Shown: piece after piece, positions 41,849 through 51,127 of the stretch
Position numbering within the stretch: position 1 is the first letter of the stretch
Layout of the letters: the number at the start of each line of letters is the position of its first letter
Assembly: GCF_000429965.1 (NCBI RefSeq)
Contig: NZ_KE387007.1
Coordinates: forward strand, 188,996-252,995
DNA length: 64,000 bases
Reading direction: 5' to 3'
From: Desulfogranum mediterraneum DSM 13871
GTDB taxonomy: Bacteria; Desulfobacterota; Desulfobulbia; Desulfobulbales; Desulfobulbaceae
The notes under the pieces: generated by a model
Database searches by the model: none
What the model was told of the DNA's origin: nothing
Seen by the model: only the letters and a program-made list of their open reading frames with translations
Position numbers and translations under genes: made by a program

Positions 41849-43910
41849 GGGATTCTCGCTCCGAGCGTACCGTGGGGAGGTTGATGTAGAGGGTGGTGTA
41901 ACGGCCCAGGACGCTTTGAATGCGGAAGATGCCGTTGTTGTCCCGGACCAGGCTCTGGCTGATGCTCAACCCCAGTCCCGTGCCCTCGCCGCTGGTTTTG
42001 GTAGAGAAAAAAGGGTCCATGACCCGGTCTATGATTTCATGTTCAATGCCGGTGCCATTATCGGTAATACCAATCTTCACGTACTCGCGGCCTTTGATCC
42101 AGCTCGGGCCGGCCGTGATGGCGAGTTTCTTTTCGGAGCCCTCTCCGTTGCTGTGACGTTGGTTGACGGCGTAGCGGGCATTGCTGAAGATGTTGAGGAA
42201 AACCTGTTGCATCTGTTGGGGGTTGCAGATGATTTCAGGCAGCTTCTGCTCATAGTTCTGCTCGATCTTGATGCCGTCCAGGGCGAACTGGTGGTCGATC
42301 AGTTCGATACAGTGGCGGAGCAGCTGTACGACTTGCACCGGTTCAGGCGCCTCTTCCCGCTTTCTGGAAAAATCAAGGAGATTCTTGGTGATGCCGGCGA
42401 TCCGTTTTCCCTCTTTAATGATGCGGTCAAGGAAACGGCGGGGTTCCTGATCCGAAAGGGTGTCCTTGAGGATCTGGGCATAGTTGATGATGCCGTTGAT
42501 GGGGTTGTTGATTTCATGGGCAACTCCGGCGGCGAGTTCACCTACCGAGGCCAGTTGGGCAGCCCGCAGGGCCTCAGCCTTCATCAGCTGCTCTTCGGTC
42601 AGATCCCGGGCCATCAGCAGGGTGACTCCGGATTTTCCCCTGTATTTCTTCAGGGGGCTGATGGTCATCATGTAGTTACCCTGCAGTCCGCGCAGTTCGG
42701 TCTCAAAGACCCGCTTGGTTTTATCCTTGAGAATGGTCTCCAGGGGGCAGGTTGCGCCGGGTGACCTGCCGCCGTGGAGGATCTCGCAGACCCCTCTGCC
42801 GATGATCTCGGAGCGGGATTTCTTGGCGGAGACAGCGGTTGCCGGATTGATGTCGAGGATGAGACCGTCTTCTGCCACCACCAGGGCCGGGTCCTGCATG
42901 GCGCTGAAGATGTTGTTCCATTTGGCCAGGGCATTGGCCCGTTCCTGGTCTGCCTTCATACTGCTGGTGACATCAATGCCAAAGAGGACCAGGCCGATCT
43001 TGCCCTGGCTGAACTGGGGCTGAAAGGAACCATGCCAGTTGATGATCCGGTTTCGGCCTCTTTTGGTCTGCAGCGCTGTCTGGAAATTCATGTCCGGGCC
43101 GTTTTTCTGGAGAAGTCCTGAAAATTCAGCCTGCTTCTTGATCCGTATTTCAGGGGCGATGAGCACGTCAACCCAGTATTTCCCCTTGACCTCCTGCTCG
43201 CTGTAGCCGCTGATTTCCTGGGCTCTCTGGTTAAAGGTGAGGATGTTGCCGCAGGGAGAGAGGGAGACCAGCAGGGCCTGGACCGTGTCGATGATCTCGG
43301 AGTTGAAATCGCGTTCAGTGCGGAGACGCTGGCTGGTCTGATCAACGTGCAGTGCCAGGGAGATGTCTGCGATCACGTTGGCGATAAAATCCAGTTCCGG
43401 GCCCTGGAAGCCCTGGGGGTTGGTGGAGTGGATGGTGAGGACTCCGTATTCGTGGCTGCTGTAGAGCAGGGGCCAGGAGATCGAACTTCTGGTGCCGGTC
43501 TTCTCGATGAGGGGAGCAAGGGACTTCGGGGCAGCAGAGGCGGTCAGCTGGTTGGTGATCACCGGCTTGCCGTTGTTCAGGGCCTGGAGTGCGTTGTTGC
43601 TTTCCTGGTCAAGGCCCAGGCTCTCTCTGATCAGGGCGAGGCTCTCCTCCTCGCTGAGATCGCCTCTGCTGGCAGCGTGGTCGGCAGAGAGCTGCGAATT
43701 CTTGCTGTCGCGCCTGGCTACCCAGAGGCAACAGTATTCCCGATCCTGGATGAGGGTGGCGAGGCACTGTTTGAGGATGGCCTCTTCCCCTTTGTTCGCC
43801 GAATGTTCCAGCTTGTATTCAGAGATGGAGCGGAGCAGGGTGCAGCGGTGCTCCAGGAGCTGGATGCGTTGTTGTTCCAGGGTCATATGCTGTTGTGGTT
43901 GCGGAGGCAT
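41826..43910 (-). CDS. Soluble GAF-PAS-PAS sensor histidine kinase
   Basis: A 694-aa protein without a membrane segment. GAF (about 40-200), two PAS domains, HisKA with VAHEINNPINGIINYAQ, and HATPase (NIFSNARYAVNQ, ITDNGTGIEHE, GEGTGLGLSIS) with all main motifs present. It is first in the kinase-PAS-regulator operon and should phosphorylate the NtrC-type regulator. A 25-bp-arm inverted repeat lies 4 bp upstream of the start codon, and no ribosome site is visible, so expression may be limited by that structure. An inner ATG at 43886 is possible. Confidence 0.92.
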   Translation of the reverse strand: MPPQPQQHMTLEQQRIQLLEHRCTLLRSISEYKLEHSANKGEEAILKQCLATLIQDREYCCLWVARRDSKNSQLSADHAASRGDLSEEESLALIRESLGLDQESNNALQALNNGKPVITNQLTASAAPKSLAPLIEKTGTRSSISWPLLYSSHEYGVLTIHSTNPQGFQGPELDFIANVIADISLALHVDQTSQRLRTERDFNSEIIDTVQALLVSLSPCGNILTFNQRAQEISGYSEQEVKGKYWVDVLIAPEIRIKKQAEFSGLLQKNGPDMNFQTALQTKRGRNRIINWHGSFQPQFSQGKIGLVLFGIDVTSSMKADQERANALAKWNNIFSAMQDPALVVAEDGLILDINPATAVSAKKSRSEIIGRGVCEILHGGRSPGATCPLETILKDKTKRVFETELRGLQGNYMMTISPLKKYRGKSGVTLLMARDLTEEQLMKAEALRAAQLASVGELAAGVAHEINNPINGIINYAQILKDTLSDQEPRRFLDRIIKEGKRIAGITKNLLDFSRKREEAPEPVQVVQLLRHCIELIDHQFALDGIKIEQNYEQKLPEIICNPQQMQQVFLNIFSNARYAVNQRHSNGEGSEKKLAITAGPSWIKGREYVKIGITDNGTGIEHEIIDRVMDPFFSTKTSGEGTGLGLSISQSLVRDNNGIFRIQSVLGRYTTLYINLPTVRSERESHVDSVKN

Positions 43911-43914
43911 CGGG

Positions 43915-43972
43915 GCAGCACAAGTGTTGCATAAAGTGTGGCAGGCAACACTTTATGCAACACTTGTGCTGC
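43915..43972. promoter_or_regulatory. 25-bp-arm perfect inverted repeat at the kinase gene start
   Basis: The arms 43915-43939 and 43948-43972 are exact reverse complements with an 8-nt spacer. They contain AAGTGTTGCA (43922-43931) and TGCAACACTT (43956-43965). They overlap the predicted transcription start of the kinase operon, a position that fits autorepression by the operon's regulator. Confidence 0.85.
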
Positions 43973-43981
43973 ATTATAACA
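43973..43981 (-). promoter_or_regulatory. Extended -10 sigma70 promoter of the kinase operon
   Basis: On the minus strand: TGTTATAAT, a full TGnTATAAT extended -10. No good -35 is at the right distance. It directly abuts the inverted repeat. Confidence 0.65.
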
Positions 43982-44027
43982 CACAAATGTGATCTCAATC
44001 TCCTCGTTGCAGCAACCAGACCAGCAG

Positions 44028-44060
44028 AAAAATAAAAGCAGGCAAGCTGTGCCTGCTTTG
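44028..44060 (-). terminator. Rho-independent terminator of the HisKA_2 kinase/receiver operon
   Basis: On the minus strand: AAAGCAGGC, short loop, GCCTGCTTT, then TATTTTT. It is about 135 bp after the receiver gene stop. Confidence 0.8.
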
Positions 44061-44194
44061 CTTGGGGCTGCTGCAGGGGGCACGGGTCCGGGAAGGATGG
44101 AAGCGGCCCTGGTGACTCCACTGCAGGTGCAGCCGGGTCAGGTTCTTCTCCGCCTCCCAGGGGGGAGCCTTGGCAGAGAAGGGTTAGGTGGAGA

Positions 44195-44557
44195 TCAGGA
44201 AAAGAGGTTGTTGAGCACCTCTTCAATGGCCTCTGCTGGGCCCAGTTTGTCGAGGATGGCCACCGGCTGGGTGGCTCCTGCACGTTGCAGGAGTTGAGGA
44301 TCCTGGTAGCCGGTGAAAAAGATGACAGGGATATCGGCGTGTTGTTTGATCAGGAGCGCAGCTTCGATACCATCGATGGACCCGGAGAGGCTGATGTCCA
44401 TCAGGATGGCGTCAGGGGGGCTCGCCCGGACGGCCGCCAGGGCCTCTTCGGCAGTGGTTGCGACCTCCAGCGGCGTGTAGCCGAAATCTTCCATGTTTTC
44501 CGAGAGCATCATGCCGATTAAGATTTCATCTTCGACGATCAGGATTGTTTTTTTCAT
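44195..44557 (-). CDS. Single-domain response regulator
   Basis: A 120-aa CheY-like receiver. Acidic pair in VEDE, phospho-Asp in ILMDISLSG, Thr in FFTGY and Lys in ILDK. There is no output domain. The ATG overlaps the kinase stop by 4 bp. The receiver form with GSIDGIEAA is common next to HisKA_2 kinases. The downstream target is not in sight. Confidence 0.9.
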   Translation of the reverse strand: MKKTILIVEDEILIGMMLSENMEDFGYTPLEVATTAEEALAAVRASPPDAILMDISLSGSIDGIEAALLIKQHADIPVIFFTGYQDPQLLQRAGATQPVAILDKLGPAEAIEEVLNNLFS

Positions 44558-46875
44558 GATATGGGTATTCGCGGTGGTCGCTCTGGTTCTCGAAAAGAGA
44601 TTCTGGTCTCAGCACCCCTGTTGTTCTTGGTGGTAATGGTGCCGCCAAGTTGTTTGCTGATCAGGTTACGGGTAATCTTTAAGCCAAAAGAGGAGCTCTC
44701 TTCCAGGGAAAAATTTTCCGGCAGCCCGATGCCGTCGTCTTGTATTCGTAACTGTATCATGTTGTTGGCAGAGATGGAAAGCTGAAGCGTGATTTTTCCG
44801 GAACCGTTTTCTGGAAATCCGTGTTTCAGGGAGTTGGTGACAATTTCGTTGACCGCCAGCCCCAAAGGGACGGCATGGTCTATGGAGATGGGTACGGGTA
44901 CGGTCTCGCAGACGACCTTGATCCGTTGATCGATGCACATCGACCTGACCAGGGCCGTGCTCATCTCCGTCAGGTATCCGGCCAGGTCAATGGCCACCAG
45001 GCTTTCGGATTGATAGAGTTTTTCGTGGACCAGGGACATGGCTCGAATCCGGTTTTCAGTTTCTTTGAATATCTGCAGGGTGTTCTCATCGTTGACTCCT
45101 TTGAGTTGCAGCTTGAGCATCGAGATGATGACCAGCATGTTGTTCTTGGTTCGATGGTAGATCTCCCGCAAAAGGATCTCTTTCTCCTGCAGGGATTTTT
45201 GGAGGTTCTGCTCGTTCTGTTCCAGTTGGGCAACCATCTGTAGCTGGGCGCGACTCACCGCCTCCGCGGCTTTTCGGTTCTGTTCTTCTTTTTCCCGGAG
45301 TTTCCGCTCTTCAATGTTGATGATTCTTCCTTCAACGGCAACGATCCCTCCCTGGCTGTTTTTGACGTAATGGCAGGAGACCGCAGCAGGAAAAACAGAG
45401 CCGTCTTTACGGCGGAAAAAGGTCTCCCTATCAACGATTTTTTCTTTTTTCAGGAGCAGGTTAAAGACCTCGTTACGGTCAGCGCTTTTGGCGTAGTACT
45501 GGCTGGCAATGTTGCCGATGCTGCTGATCATCTCTTCTGCTGAGTCATAGCCGCTCATGGTCGCCAGGGCAGGGTTGACCACTTCGAAACGGCCGCTGGG
45601 GGTGGTTCGGAAGATTCCTTCCACCGCAGAGCTGAACAGTTCCCGGTACCGTTCTTCGGCAAGGGCGATTTTTTCAAAGGCGTTGATTCGGCGGATGGCA
45701 CTCTTCAGGATACTGGAGAGATGGTCCAGGTAGAGCGCGTTGTCGGCCCCCTCGATCGGGGCTCCGTCTTCACGGGAAAATTTAATCCAGAGTATCTCCT
45801 CATTGTTGTTGGGGTTGGGCAGGGAAAGGTAGAGGCCGGTGTTTTCCTGATTGGAGGAGATGGTGCCTTTCTCTGGAAATTGAGCAGAGACCTTGTCGAG
45901 TTCCCCTTCAAACAGCTGGTCGAGTTCCCCCTGTTGGACCCTAAAGAAACGGCAGATGATGGTTGTGGCGGTGTTATAGAGTTGATCTTTATCAACGGTG
46001 GCTGCGAGCTGTTCACCGGCGGTGTTGAGCTTCTTGAGGTCCTGATTCGCATCGGCAATGGCGCTAAGCATGGTGTTGACCCGGCGGAGAAAGGCCCCGA
46101 TCTGATCCATGGGTCCGGTGGGAATGGCTCGGTTTCCCAAGGCCCTGTTCCGTTCGATCTCTGCCAGGGCCAGGGAGGCCTTTTTGATCCGCGGGATGAA
46201 CAGCTGGTGGATAAAGATTGCCTCGGCAAGGAGGGTCAGGGCCAGAACGATGATGCTGCCGGCCAGAAAGAGCAGGAGGAGCGCGCTCTTTTTTTCCTGG
46301 ATATGGTTGGCGGAGATCCGGATAAAGAGGTTGCCGAAAAAGAGATCCTCCAGGGTCAGGGGGGCGAGGCTGGCGATCACCTGGTTGTTGTTCCGGTCCT
46401 GATAGCGGATCAGCTTGAAGGTGTTGAATGCCTGAAAAGGCAGGCTTAACTCCTGGGAACGGAGCAGGCTGCGATAGGATTTCCCCTGCTTATCCGGATT
46501 GGCGGTAAACAGGACCGTGCCGTCAGGGTTGATGATAAAGGCCTCGGTTACCTCTTCCCGGATCAGCTGGCCCATGAGCTTCAGGTCACCAACCTTGTGG
46601 TAGTTCAGGGCCTGTTGCGACATCAGGATGCTCAGTTGCGCCAGTTTGTTTTCCACAGCCTGGTCAATTTCCCGGTTAAAGGCACCTATAAAGTAGATGC
46701 CGAGCAGAAGCAGAAAAACACTTTCAAACAGGAGGGTGGCCAGACATATTTTCAGCGGAATGCTGCGAAAAGAGAGGAAGCGGGGTGGGGCACTGGCCGG
46801 TCCGGAGAGGTGCTCTTCCGGGGCTCCGGCTGAGAGGGTGAGGTCTGGCTGAGAAGCCTTGTCCGTGTTGTTCAT
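44554..46875 (-). CDS. HisKA_2-type sensor histidine kinase with PAS domain
   Basis: A 773-aa membrane protein. Helices at about 38-62 and 198-222 flank a periplasmic domain (ALNYHKVGDLKLMGQLI). A HAMP-like linker, a GAF-like part (about 300-395) and PAS (RELFSSAVEGIFRTTPSGRF) follow. The phospho-acceptor is in REIYHRTKNNMLVI, typical of HisKA_2, and the ATPase has NEIVTNSLKHGFP and QDDGIGLPE. It sits in the same reading unit as the single-domain receiver. Confidence 0.92.
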   Translation of the reverse strand: MNNTDKASQPDLTLSAGAPEEHLSGPASAPPRFLSFRSIPLKICLATLLFESVFLLLLGIYFIGAFNREIDQAVENKLAQLSILMSQQALNYHKVGDLKLMGQLIREEVTEAFIINPDGTVLFTANPDKQGKSYRSLLRSQELSLPFQAFNTFKLIRYQDRNNNQVIASLAPLTLEDLFFGNLFIRISANHIQEKKSALLLLFLAGSIIVLALTLLAEAIFIHQLFIPRIKKASLALAEIERNRALGNRAIPTGPMDQIGAFLRRVNTMLSAIADANQDLKKLNTAGEQLAATVDKDQLYNTATTIICRFFRVQQGELDQLFEGELDKVSAQFPEKGTISSNQENTGLYLSLPNPNNNEEILWIKFSREDGAPIEGADNALYLDHLSSILKSAIRRINAFEKIALAEERYRELFSSAVEGIFRTTPSGRFEVVNPALATMSGYDSAEEMISSIGNIASQYYAKSADRNEVFNLLLKKEKIVDRETFFRRKDGSVFPAAVSCHYVKNSQGGIVAVEGRIINIEERKLREKEEQNRKAAEAVSRAQLQMVAQLEQNEQNLQKSLQEKEILLREIYHRTKNNMLVIISMLKLQLKGVNDENTLQIFKETENRIRAMSLVHEKLYQSESLVAIDLAGYLTEMSTALVRSMCIDQRIKVVCETVPVPISIDHAVPLGLAVNEIVTNSLKHGFPENGSGKITLQLSISANNMIQLRIQDDGIGLPENFSLEESSSFGLKITRNLISKQLGGTITTKNNRGAETRISFREPERPPRIPIS

Positions 46876-47080
46876 TGGTTACCATTCCGGTGGGCAAGCA
46901 GCGGGAGCGAGCGCAAAGGGCAGCAGAAAACAATGCGGTTTCCGCTCAGTCGACATGCCCCTGGGGCGAAATTGAGAGGCACACCAGCGGCCCGGTGGTT
47001 GACAATCATCAGTATCAGCGTAATCTTGTTGAGATCGTACTCTATTGTACAGGATAGTGATTTTTTTTCAGGAGAATGGA

Positions 47081-48364
47081 ATGACAATACGTCAACGGCA
47101 GTTAGGATTCAACACCCGTCAGCTCCACGCCGGGCAGGTGGCGGATCCGGCCACCGGCAGCAGGGCTGTCCCGATCTACCAGACCACCTCGTATGCCTTT
47201 AAAGACAGCCAACATGCTGCGGATCTCTTTGCCCTGAAAGAGGCTGGAAATATCTATACCCGGATCATGAACCCGACCACAGATGTCCTGGAGCAGCGGC
47301 TGGCCGATCTGGAGGGTGGGGTCGGGGCCTTGGCCGCATCAAGCGGACATGGCGCCCAGGTCATGGCCTTCCTGACCATCTGCGGCCAGGGGGATCATAT
47401 TGTCAGCAGCAACAGCCTCTATGGGGGCACCTATACTCAACTCCAGTATACCCTTCCCCGTCTGGGGATCACGGTCAGTTTTGCTGATCCCAGGGATCCC
47501 GAATCCTTTGCCCGGGCCATCCAGCCCAATACCAAGTTGATCTATGGAGAGACCCTGGGCAATCCCGCCCTGACCGTCTTCCCCTTTGAAGAGGTTGCAG
47601 CCATTGCCGCGGCAGTCCAGATTCCTCTGGTGATCGATAATACTCTGGCCACCCCTTACCTCTGTCGTCCTCTGGAATGGGGGGCAAATATCGTAAGCCA
47701 CAGCACCACCAAATTTTTGAACGGTCATGGCAACAGTATCGGCGGAATCTTGGTGGATGGCGGTAATTTTGATTGGCAGAGCGGCAAGATTTCCAGCTTT
47801 ACCGAGCCGGACCCCTCCTACCATGGCCTGATCTATGCAGAGCTTGGTGCTCCAGCCTTTATCCTCAAGGCCCGGGTGCAGGTACTCCGTGATATCGGGG
47901 TTTCACAGGCGCCCTTTAACAGCTGGTTGACCGTCCAGGGGATAGAGACCTTGAGCCTGCGGATGGAGAGGCATGTTGCCAATGCCCTGGAAACAGCCAG
48001 GTTTCTTGAGGGGCATGCTCGGGTCAGCTGGGTCTCTTATCCCGGGCTGAGTTCCCATCCCGACCATGGCAGGGCCTGTAGGTATCTCCCCCAGGGAGCA
48101 GGGGCCGTTATCGCCTTTGGTATCCAGGGCGGGGTGGAGGCGGGGCGGCGATTCATAGACCATCTCCAGCTGTTCAGTCACGTGGCCAACGTCGGGGATG
48201 CCAAGAGTCTGGCCATCCATCCGGCCAGCACCACCCACAGTCAGTTGAGCCCGGCAGAGTTGTTGGAGGCCGGGGTCCAGGAAGAGATGATTCGCCTCAG
48301 CATCGGCCTGGAGGATCTGGAAGATATCTTCTGGGATCTGGATCAGGCCTTGACTGCTCAGTAA
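47081..48364 (+). CDS. metY: O-acetylhomoserine aminocarboxypropyltransferase (sulfhydrylase)
   Basis: A 427-aa PLP enzyme of the Cys/Met metabolism family. GSRAVPIYQTTSYAFKD, YTRIMNPTTDVLEQRL and SSGHGAQ begin it, the PLP Lys is in SHSTTKFLNGHG, and the end is IRLSIGLEDLEDIFWDL. Length and motifs fit MetY, which makes homocysteine from O-acetylhomoserine and sulfide. Methionine gamma-lyase is a less likely alternative. The start at 47081 has a GGAGAATGG site. It is divergent from the HisKA_2 kinase. Confidence 0.92.
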   Translation: MTIRQRQLGFNTRQLHAGQVADPATGSRAVPIYQTTSYAFKDSQHAADLFALKEAGNIYTRIMNPTTDVLEQRLADLEGGVGALAASSGHGAQVMAFLTICGQGDHIVSSNSLYGGTYTQLQYTLPRLGITVSFADPRDPESFARAIQPNTKLIYGETLGNPALTVFPFEEVAAIAAAVQIPLVIDNTLATPYLCRPLEWGANIVSHSTTKFLNGHGNSIGGILVDGGNFDWQSGKISSFTEPDPSYHGLIYAELGAPAFILKARVQVLRDIGVSQAPFNSWLTVQGIETLSLRMERHVANALETARFLEGHARVSWVSYPGLSSHPDHGRACRYLPQGAGAVIAFGIQGGVEAGRRFIDHLQLFSHVANVGDAKSLAIHPASTTHSQLSPAELLEAGVQEEMIRLSIGLEDLEDIFWDLDQALTAQ

Positions 48365-48373
48365 TGCTCAATC

Positions 48374-48513
48374 TTGTGGCCAGCTTGAAAAATTGCTTTT
48401 TCTTCCAATCTCGGCGTTGCACTAAAAAATTTTATCTTCGGAATATCAGATATATGCCTGCGGTAAAATTTATCGCGCGCCTTGACCTTGATCGGGAAAT
48501 CTCATTATTCAAG
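48374..48513 (-). repeat. Dispersed intergenic element, copy C (most complete)
   Basis: Read on the minus strand: CCCGATCAAGGTCAAGGCGC, CCGCAGGCATATATCTGATA, then GCAACGCCGAGATTGGAAGA and AAAGCAATTTTTCAAGCTGG. It fills the gap between metY and the VKOR gene, which converge. It matches copy A over its whole length. Confidence 0.78.
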
Positions 48514-48525
48514 GTACCCTTGTCT

Positions 48526-49521
48526 CTAAAATTTTTTTAAAGGGTCAGAGCTGGGAGGAATCAGCTCTGACTCCTCCTCACAGCTGCTTCCCACCGTGCA
48601 GCCCTCGTCGCTGTTCTCTTCTTCCTCCAGGCCGGTAAAGGGACTGATCGCGGCAGCAGCGTCCTCTTCAGGATTGTCCTTCATCGCTTCGGCCTGCTGA
48701 CTCAGTTCGCTCAGGGTCCGGATAATACCCGTTTTCCCCTTCACTATACGATAGTCCGTGTCGCCCGGTACCAGGAGAACCGGAATCTCATCCAGGCCCA
48801 GTGAGGCCAGAAACTGCCTGTTGGCCCTGCTGGAATAGCTTTCCCGGAGGGTGGCCTGGGGAAGCGGGGCGCTGCCAGGGTTGTCGATGGGGTTGAAGTG
48901 GACACTCAGCCCTTCTTCTTTGGCCAGAAAGGCGTTTACCTCTTTACAGTGGCTGCAACTGGTGGAGTAAAACAGGTACGATGCCGGTACCTGGGTCGTG
49001 CCCATCCTGCTGGCAAAGACCCCGCTTGTATATGAGCCGATTTTTTGGGCTGCAGGGGTGTGTTCAAGGCTGAAAAAAGCAGCGCTCACCCCGCTGAACA
49101 GTACCAGGGCATAAAAGAAATGTCGCGCCCCGGAGAGCAGGTTTGCCAGGAGGATACAGGCGAAGATAAGCAGGCAGTAGGAGCAGAAGGTCTGGGCAAC
49201 GAGGTGTTGAAAGCTGATCAGCACCCCTTCTGTACAGGCGCCAACCAGCAGGAGCAGCGGTACAAGTTTCTGGCTGATCGCCGAGCCTCTGTTGGCCCAG
49301 CGAACACCCCAGTAGAGGCTCTGGAAAAAAAAGAGGCCGGCTAGGTTGAAAAACAGTGGTGGCACCCGGGTGAGCTGTTCGACCACCTCGCAGCCTTGGT
49401 TCAGGCAAAGGGGGTCGCCCTGCACGAGGATCATTCCGATCTGGCCGGCGGTAATGGCGCTCGCCAGCAGGGCGAGCAGGCTGAGGAGACGGGGGAAGGG
49501 TCGGGTATGCTGAAGATTCAT
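48526..49521 (-). CDS. VKOR-thioredoxin fusion membrane protein
   Basis: A 331-aa protein. Residues 1-150 are a VKOR-like four-helix domain with the Cys39/Cys44 pair (CLNQGC) and the CSYC site (113-116). Residues 175-280 are a thioredoxin-like domain with CSHC (189-192). This pair can form disulfides in exported proteins, with quinone as acceptor. The tail is acidic and carries CTVGSSC. It is the last gene of the second type I secretion locus, 43 bp after the TolC-like gene. Confidence 0.88.
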   Translation of the reverse strand: MNLQHTRPFPRLLSLLALLASAITAGQIGMILVQGDPLCLNQGCEVVEQLTRVPPLFFNLAGLFFFQSLYWGVRWANRGSAISQKLVPLLLLVGACTEGVLISFQHLVAQTFCSYCLLIFACILLANLLSGARHFFYALVLFSGVSAAFFSLEHTPAAQKIGSYTSGVFASRMGTTQVPASYLFYSTSCSHCKEVNAFLAKEEGLSVHFNPIDNPGSAPLPQATLRESYSSRANRQFLASLGLDEIPVLLVPGDTDYRIVKGKTGIIRTLSELSQQAEAMKDNPEEDAAAAISPFTGLEEEENSDEGCTVGSSCEEESELIPPSSDPLKKF

Positions 49522-49564
49522 GACAGTAGGGAGTGCAGCTGATTTTTAAGGGATAGTGGCTGGA

Positions 49565-51127
49565 TTACTGTTCCGGTAACAGTTCCGGTGCAGGGAAGGG
49601 GGTTCCCAGTTCCCAGGCAAAACGGCGATACAGGGCAGCCAGCTGGCTGGTGGTCTGCATCAGGGCATTTTTTGCATCAATGAGCTTGTTTTGCGAGGTC
49701 AACAGGTCTTGCATGGAGGTTTGTTTGATGGCATAGGATTTCAGCGAGAGGACCACGATCTCCTCCTGTTGTTGCAGGTTGAGCTGCTGGCTGGCATAGA
49801 CCTTGCGCAGGCTGGAGATGAGTTTTTTGTTGTTTTCAAGGCCATGGACGGTCGCGCTGAGATCTTTATGGTGGGTAACTCCGGCAATGTGTTGGGCCGT
49901 GGCCTGGGCCTTGGTCGAGCTGAAGATGGTGCCGCCGGAAAAGAGCGGTACCGAAAGAACCAGGGCAACACTGCCCTCACCGTTGAATTTGCTGAATTGG
50001 CTATGGTCGTGGCGGTCATAGAAGGCCTGGATGGAGAGATCCGGGTACTCATCCTGGGTAAAGGTGGTGGCCTGCTGTTCTGCCAGCTGACGCTCAAGGA
50101 CGATTTTTCGATAGAGCTGGCTGTTGGCTTGAAAATAGTGTTGCCGGCCTGCTCCGTCCATGGACTCCACATAGGGTTGGATGAGCAGGTACTGCTCCTC
50201 CAGGGCTGCCAGTGAGTTGATGCAAGCGGCTACCTGGATCTCTTTTTGGAGAAGGGCATTGAGCCTGGCGAAAATCGAGTCTGTTGCAGGAATGCCGGTA
50301 AAATCGAGTAAGGCCCGAAAGGCGACCTCCTGGTTGTGTTCATCCAGGTCCCGCCTGGCCTCAAGCTCTTTGAGGTTGGCCTGGGCCCGGAGGAGTTGGA
50401 GGCGGGTCTGGTCTCGGAGCTCATAGCCCCGCTGGATCTTGCCGACATGCTCACGGGAAAGGCGAACCGAGTTGTAGAGGTTGAGCAGTCGGTAGCTGCT
50501 TTCCAGGTAGTTACCCAACAACTCCCTGAGGCGGAGATCCAGTTCCTGGGTTTTCAGCTGGAGGTTATTGGCGGCGAGCTCCTCTTCAAGGCGGGCAATG
50601 TTGACTTGAACGCCGAGAGCCCTGCGGTAGAGGGGGGCATCCAGGTTGAAGCTCCAGTCTGCGTACTCCTCGCCATCCTGATACCCGGGATCCTCGCTTG
50701 CTGTCTGGTCCTGCGCAAGGCTCTTCTCCTGGCGGCTATTAAACTCCCAGACCTGGGAGATTTGGCCATCCACCTTGGGCGCAAGCCGTTCGGCCCAGGC
50801 AGTGTATCGTTGCTGGCTCTTCTGTTGGCGCAGCTTTCTGGCTATCTGAATATCCGGGGCCGCGCTGTAGGCGCGGGTGAACAACTCCTGGTAGAAGGCT
50901 ATGATCTGCGGCTCTGCTACCTGGGCATTGGCGGTGGTGAAAGCGGCGATCACTGCATCCACCGAAGGGCTTTGCGGTGTGGGCTGGTTGTCCTGGACCC
51001 TTTGCTGTGGCCTGCTGCTTTTCAGGACAGCCGGCTGGACGTTTTTTGAAAGGAGGGGTGCACTCATGCCTGCCGCCGGGAAACCGATTGCCGGGAGCAG
51101 CACCAGGGCCATCAGGTATTTTTTCAT
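49565..51127 (-). CDS. TolC-family outer-membrane channel of the second secretion system
   Basis: A 520-aa protein with a signal peptide (KKYLMALVLLPAIGFPAAG). OEP-type long helices are visible (ELDLRLRELLGNYLESSYRL, RLQLLRAQANLKELEARRDL, SLKSYAIKQTSMQDLLTSQN). It differs from lapE and lies just downstream of the large adhesin. The ATG at 51127 is preferred over a TTG at 51178 because it gives a regular signal peptide. Confidence 0.87.
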   Translation of the reverse strand: MKKYLMALVLLPAIGFPAAGMSAPLLSKNVQPAVLKSSRPQQRVQDNQPTPQSPSVDAVIAAFTTANAQVAEPQIIAFYQELFTRAYSAAPDIQIARKLRQQKSQQRYTAWAERLAPKVDGQISQVWEFNSRQEKSLAQDQTASEDPGYQDGEEYADWSFNLDAPLYRRALGVQVNIARLEEELAANNLQLKTQELDLRLRELLGNYLESSYRLLNLYNSVRLSREHVGKIQRGYELRDQTRLQLLRAQANLKELEARRDLDEHNQEVAFRALLDFTGIPATDSIFARLNALLQKEIQVAACINSLAALEEQYLLIQPYVESMDGAGRQHYFQANSQLYRKIVLERQLAEQQATTFTQDEYPDLSIQAFYDRHDHSQFSKFNGEGSVALVLSVPLFSGGTIFSSTKAQATAQHIAGVTHHKDLSATVHGLENNKKLISSLRKVYASQQLNLQQQEEIVVLSLKSYAIKQTSMQDLLTSQNKLIDAKNALMQTTSQLAALYRRFAWELGTPFPAPELLPEQ

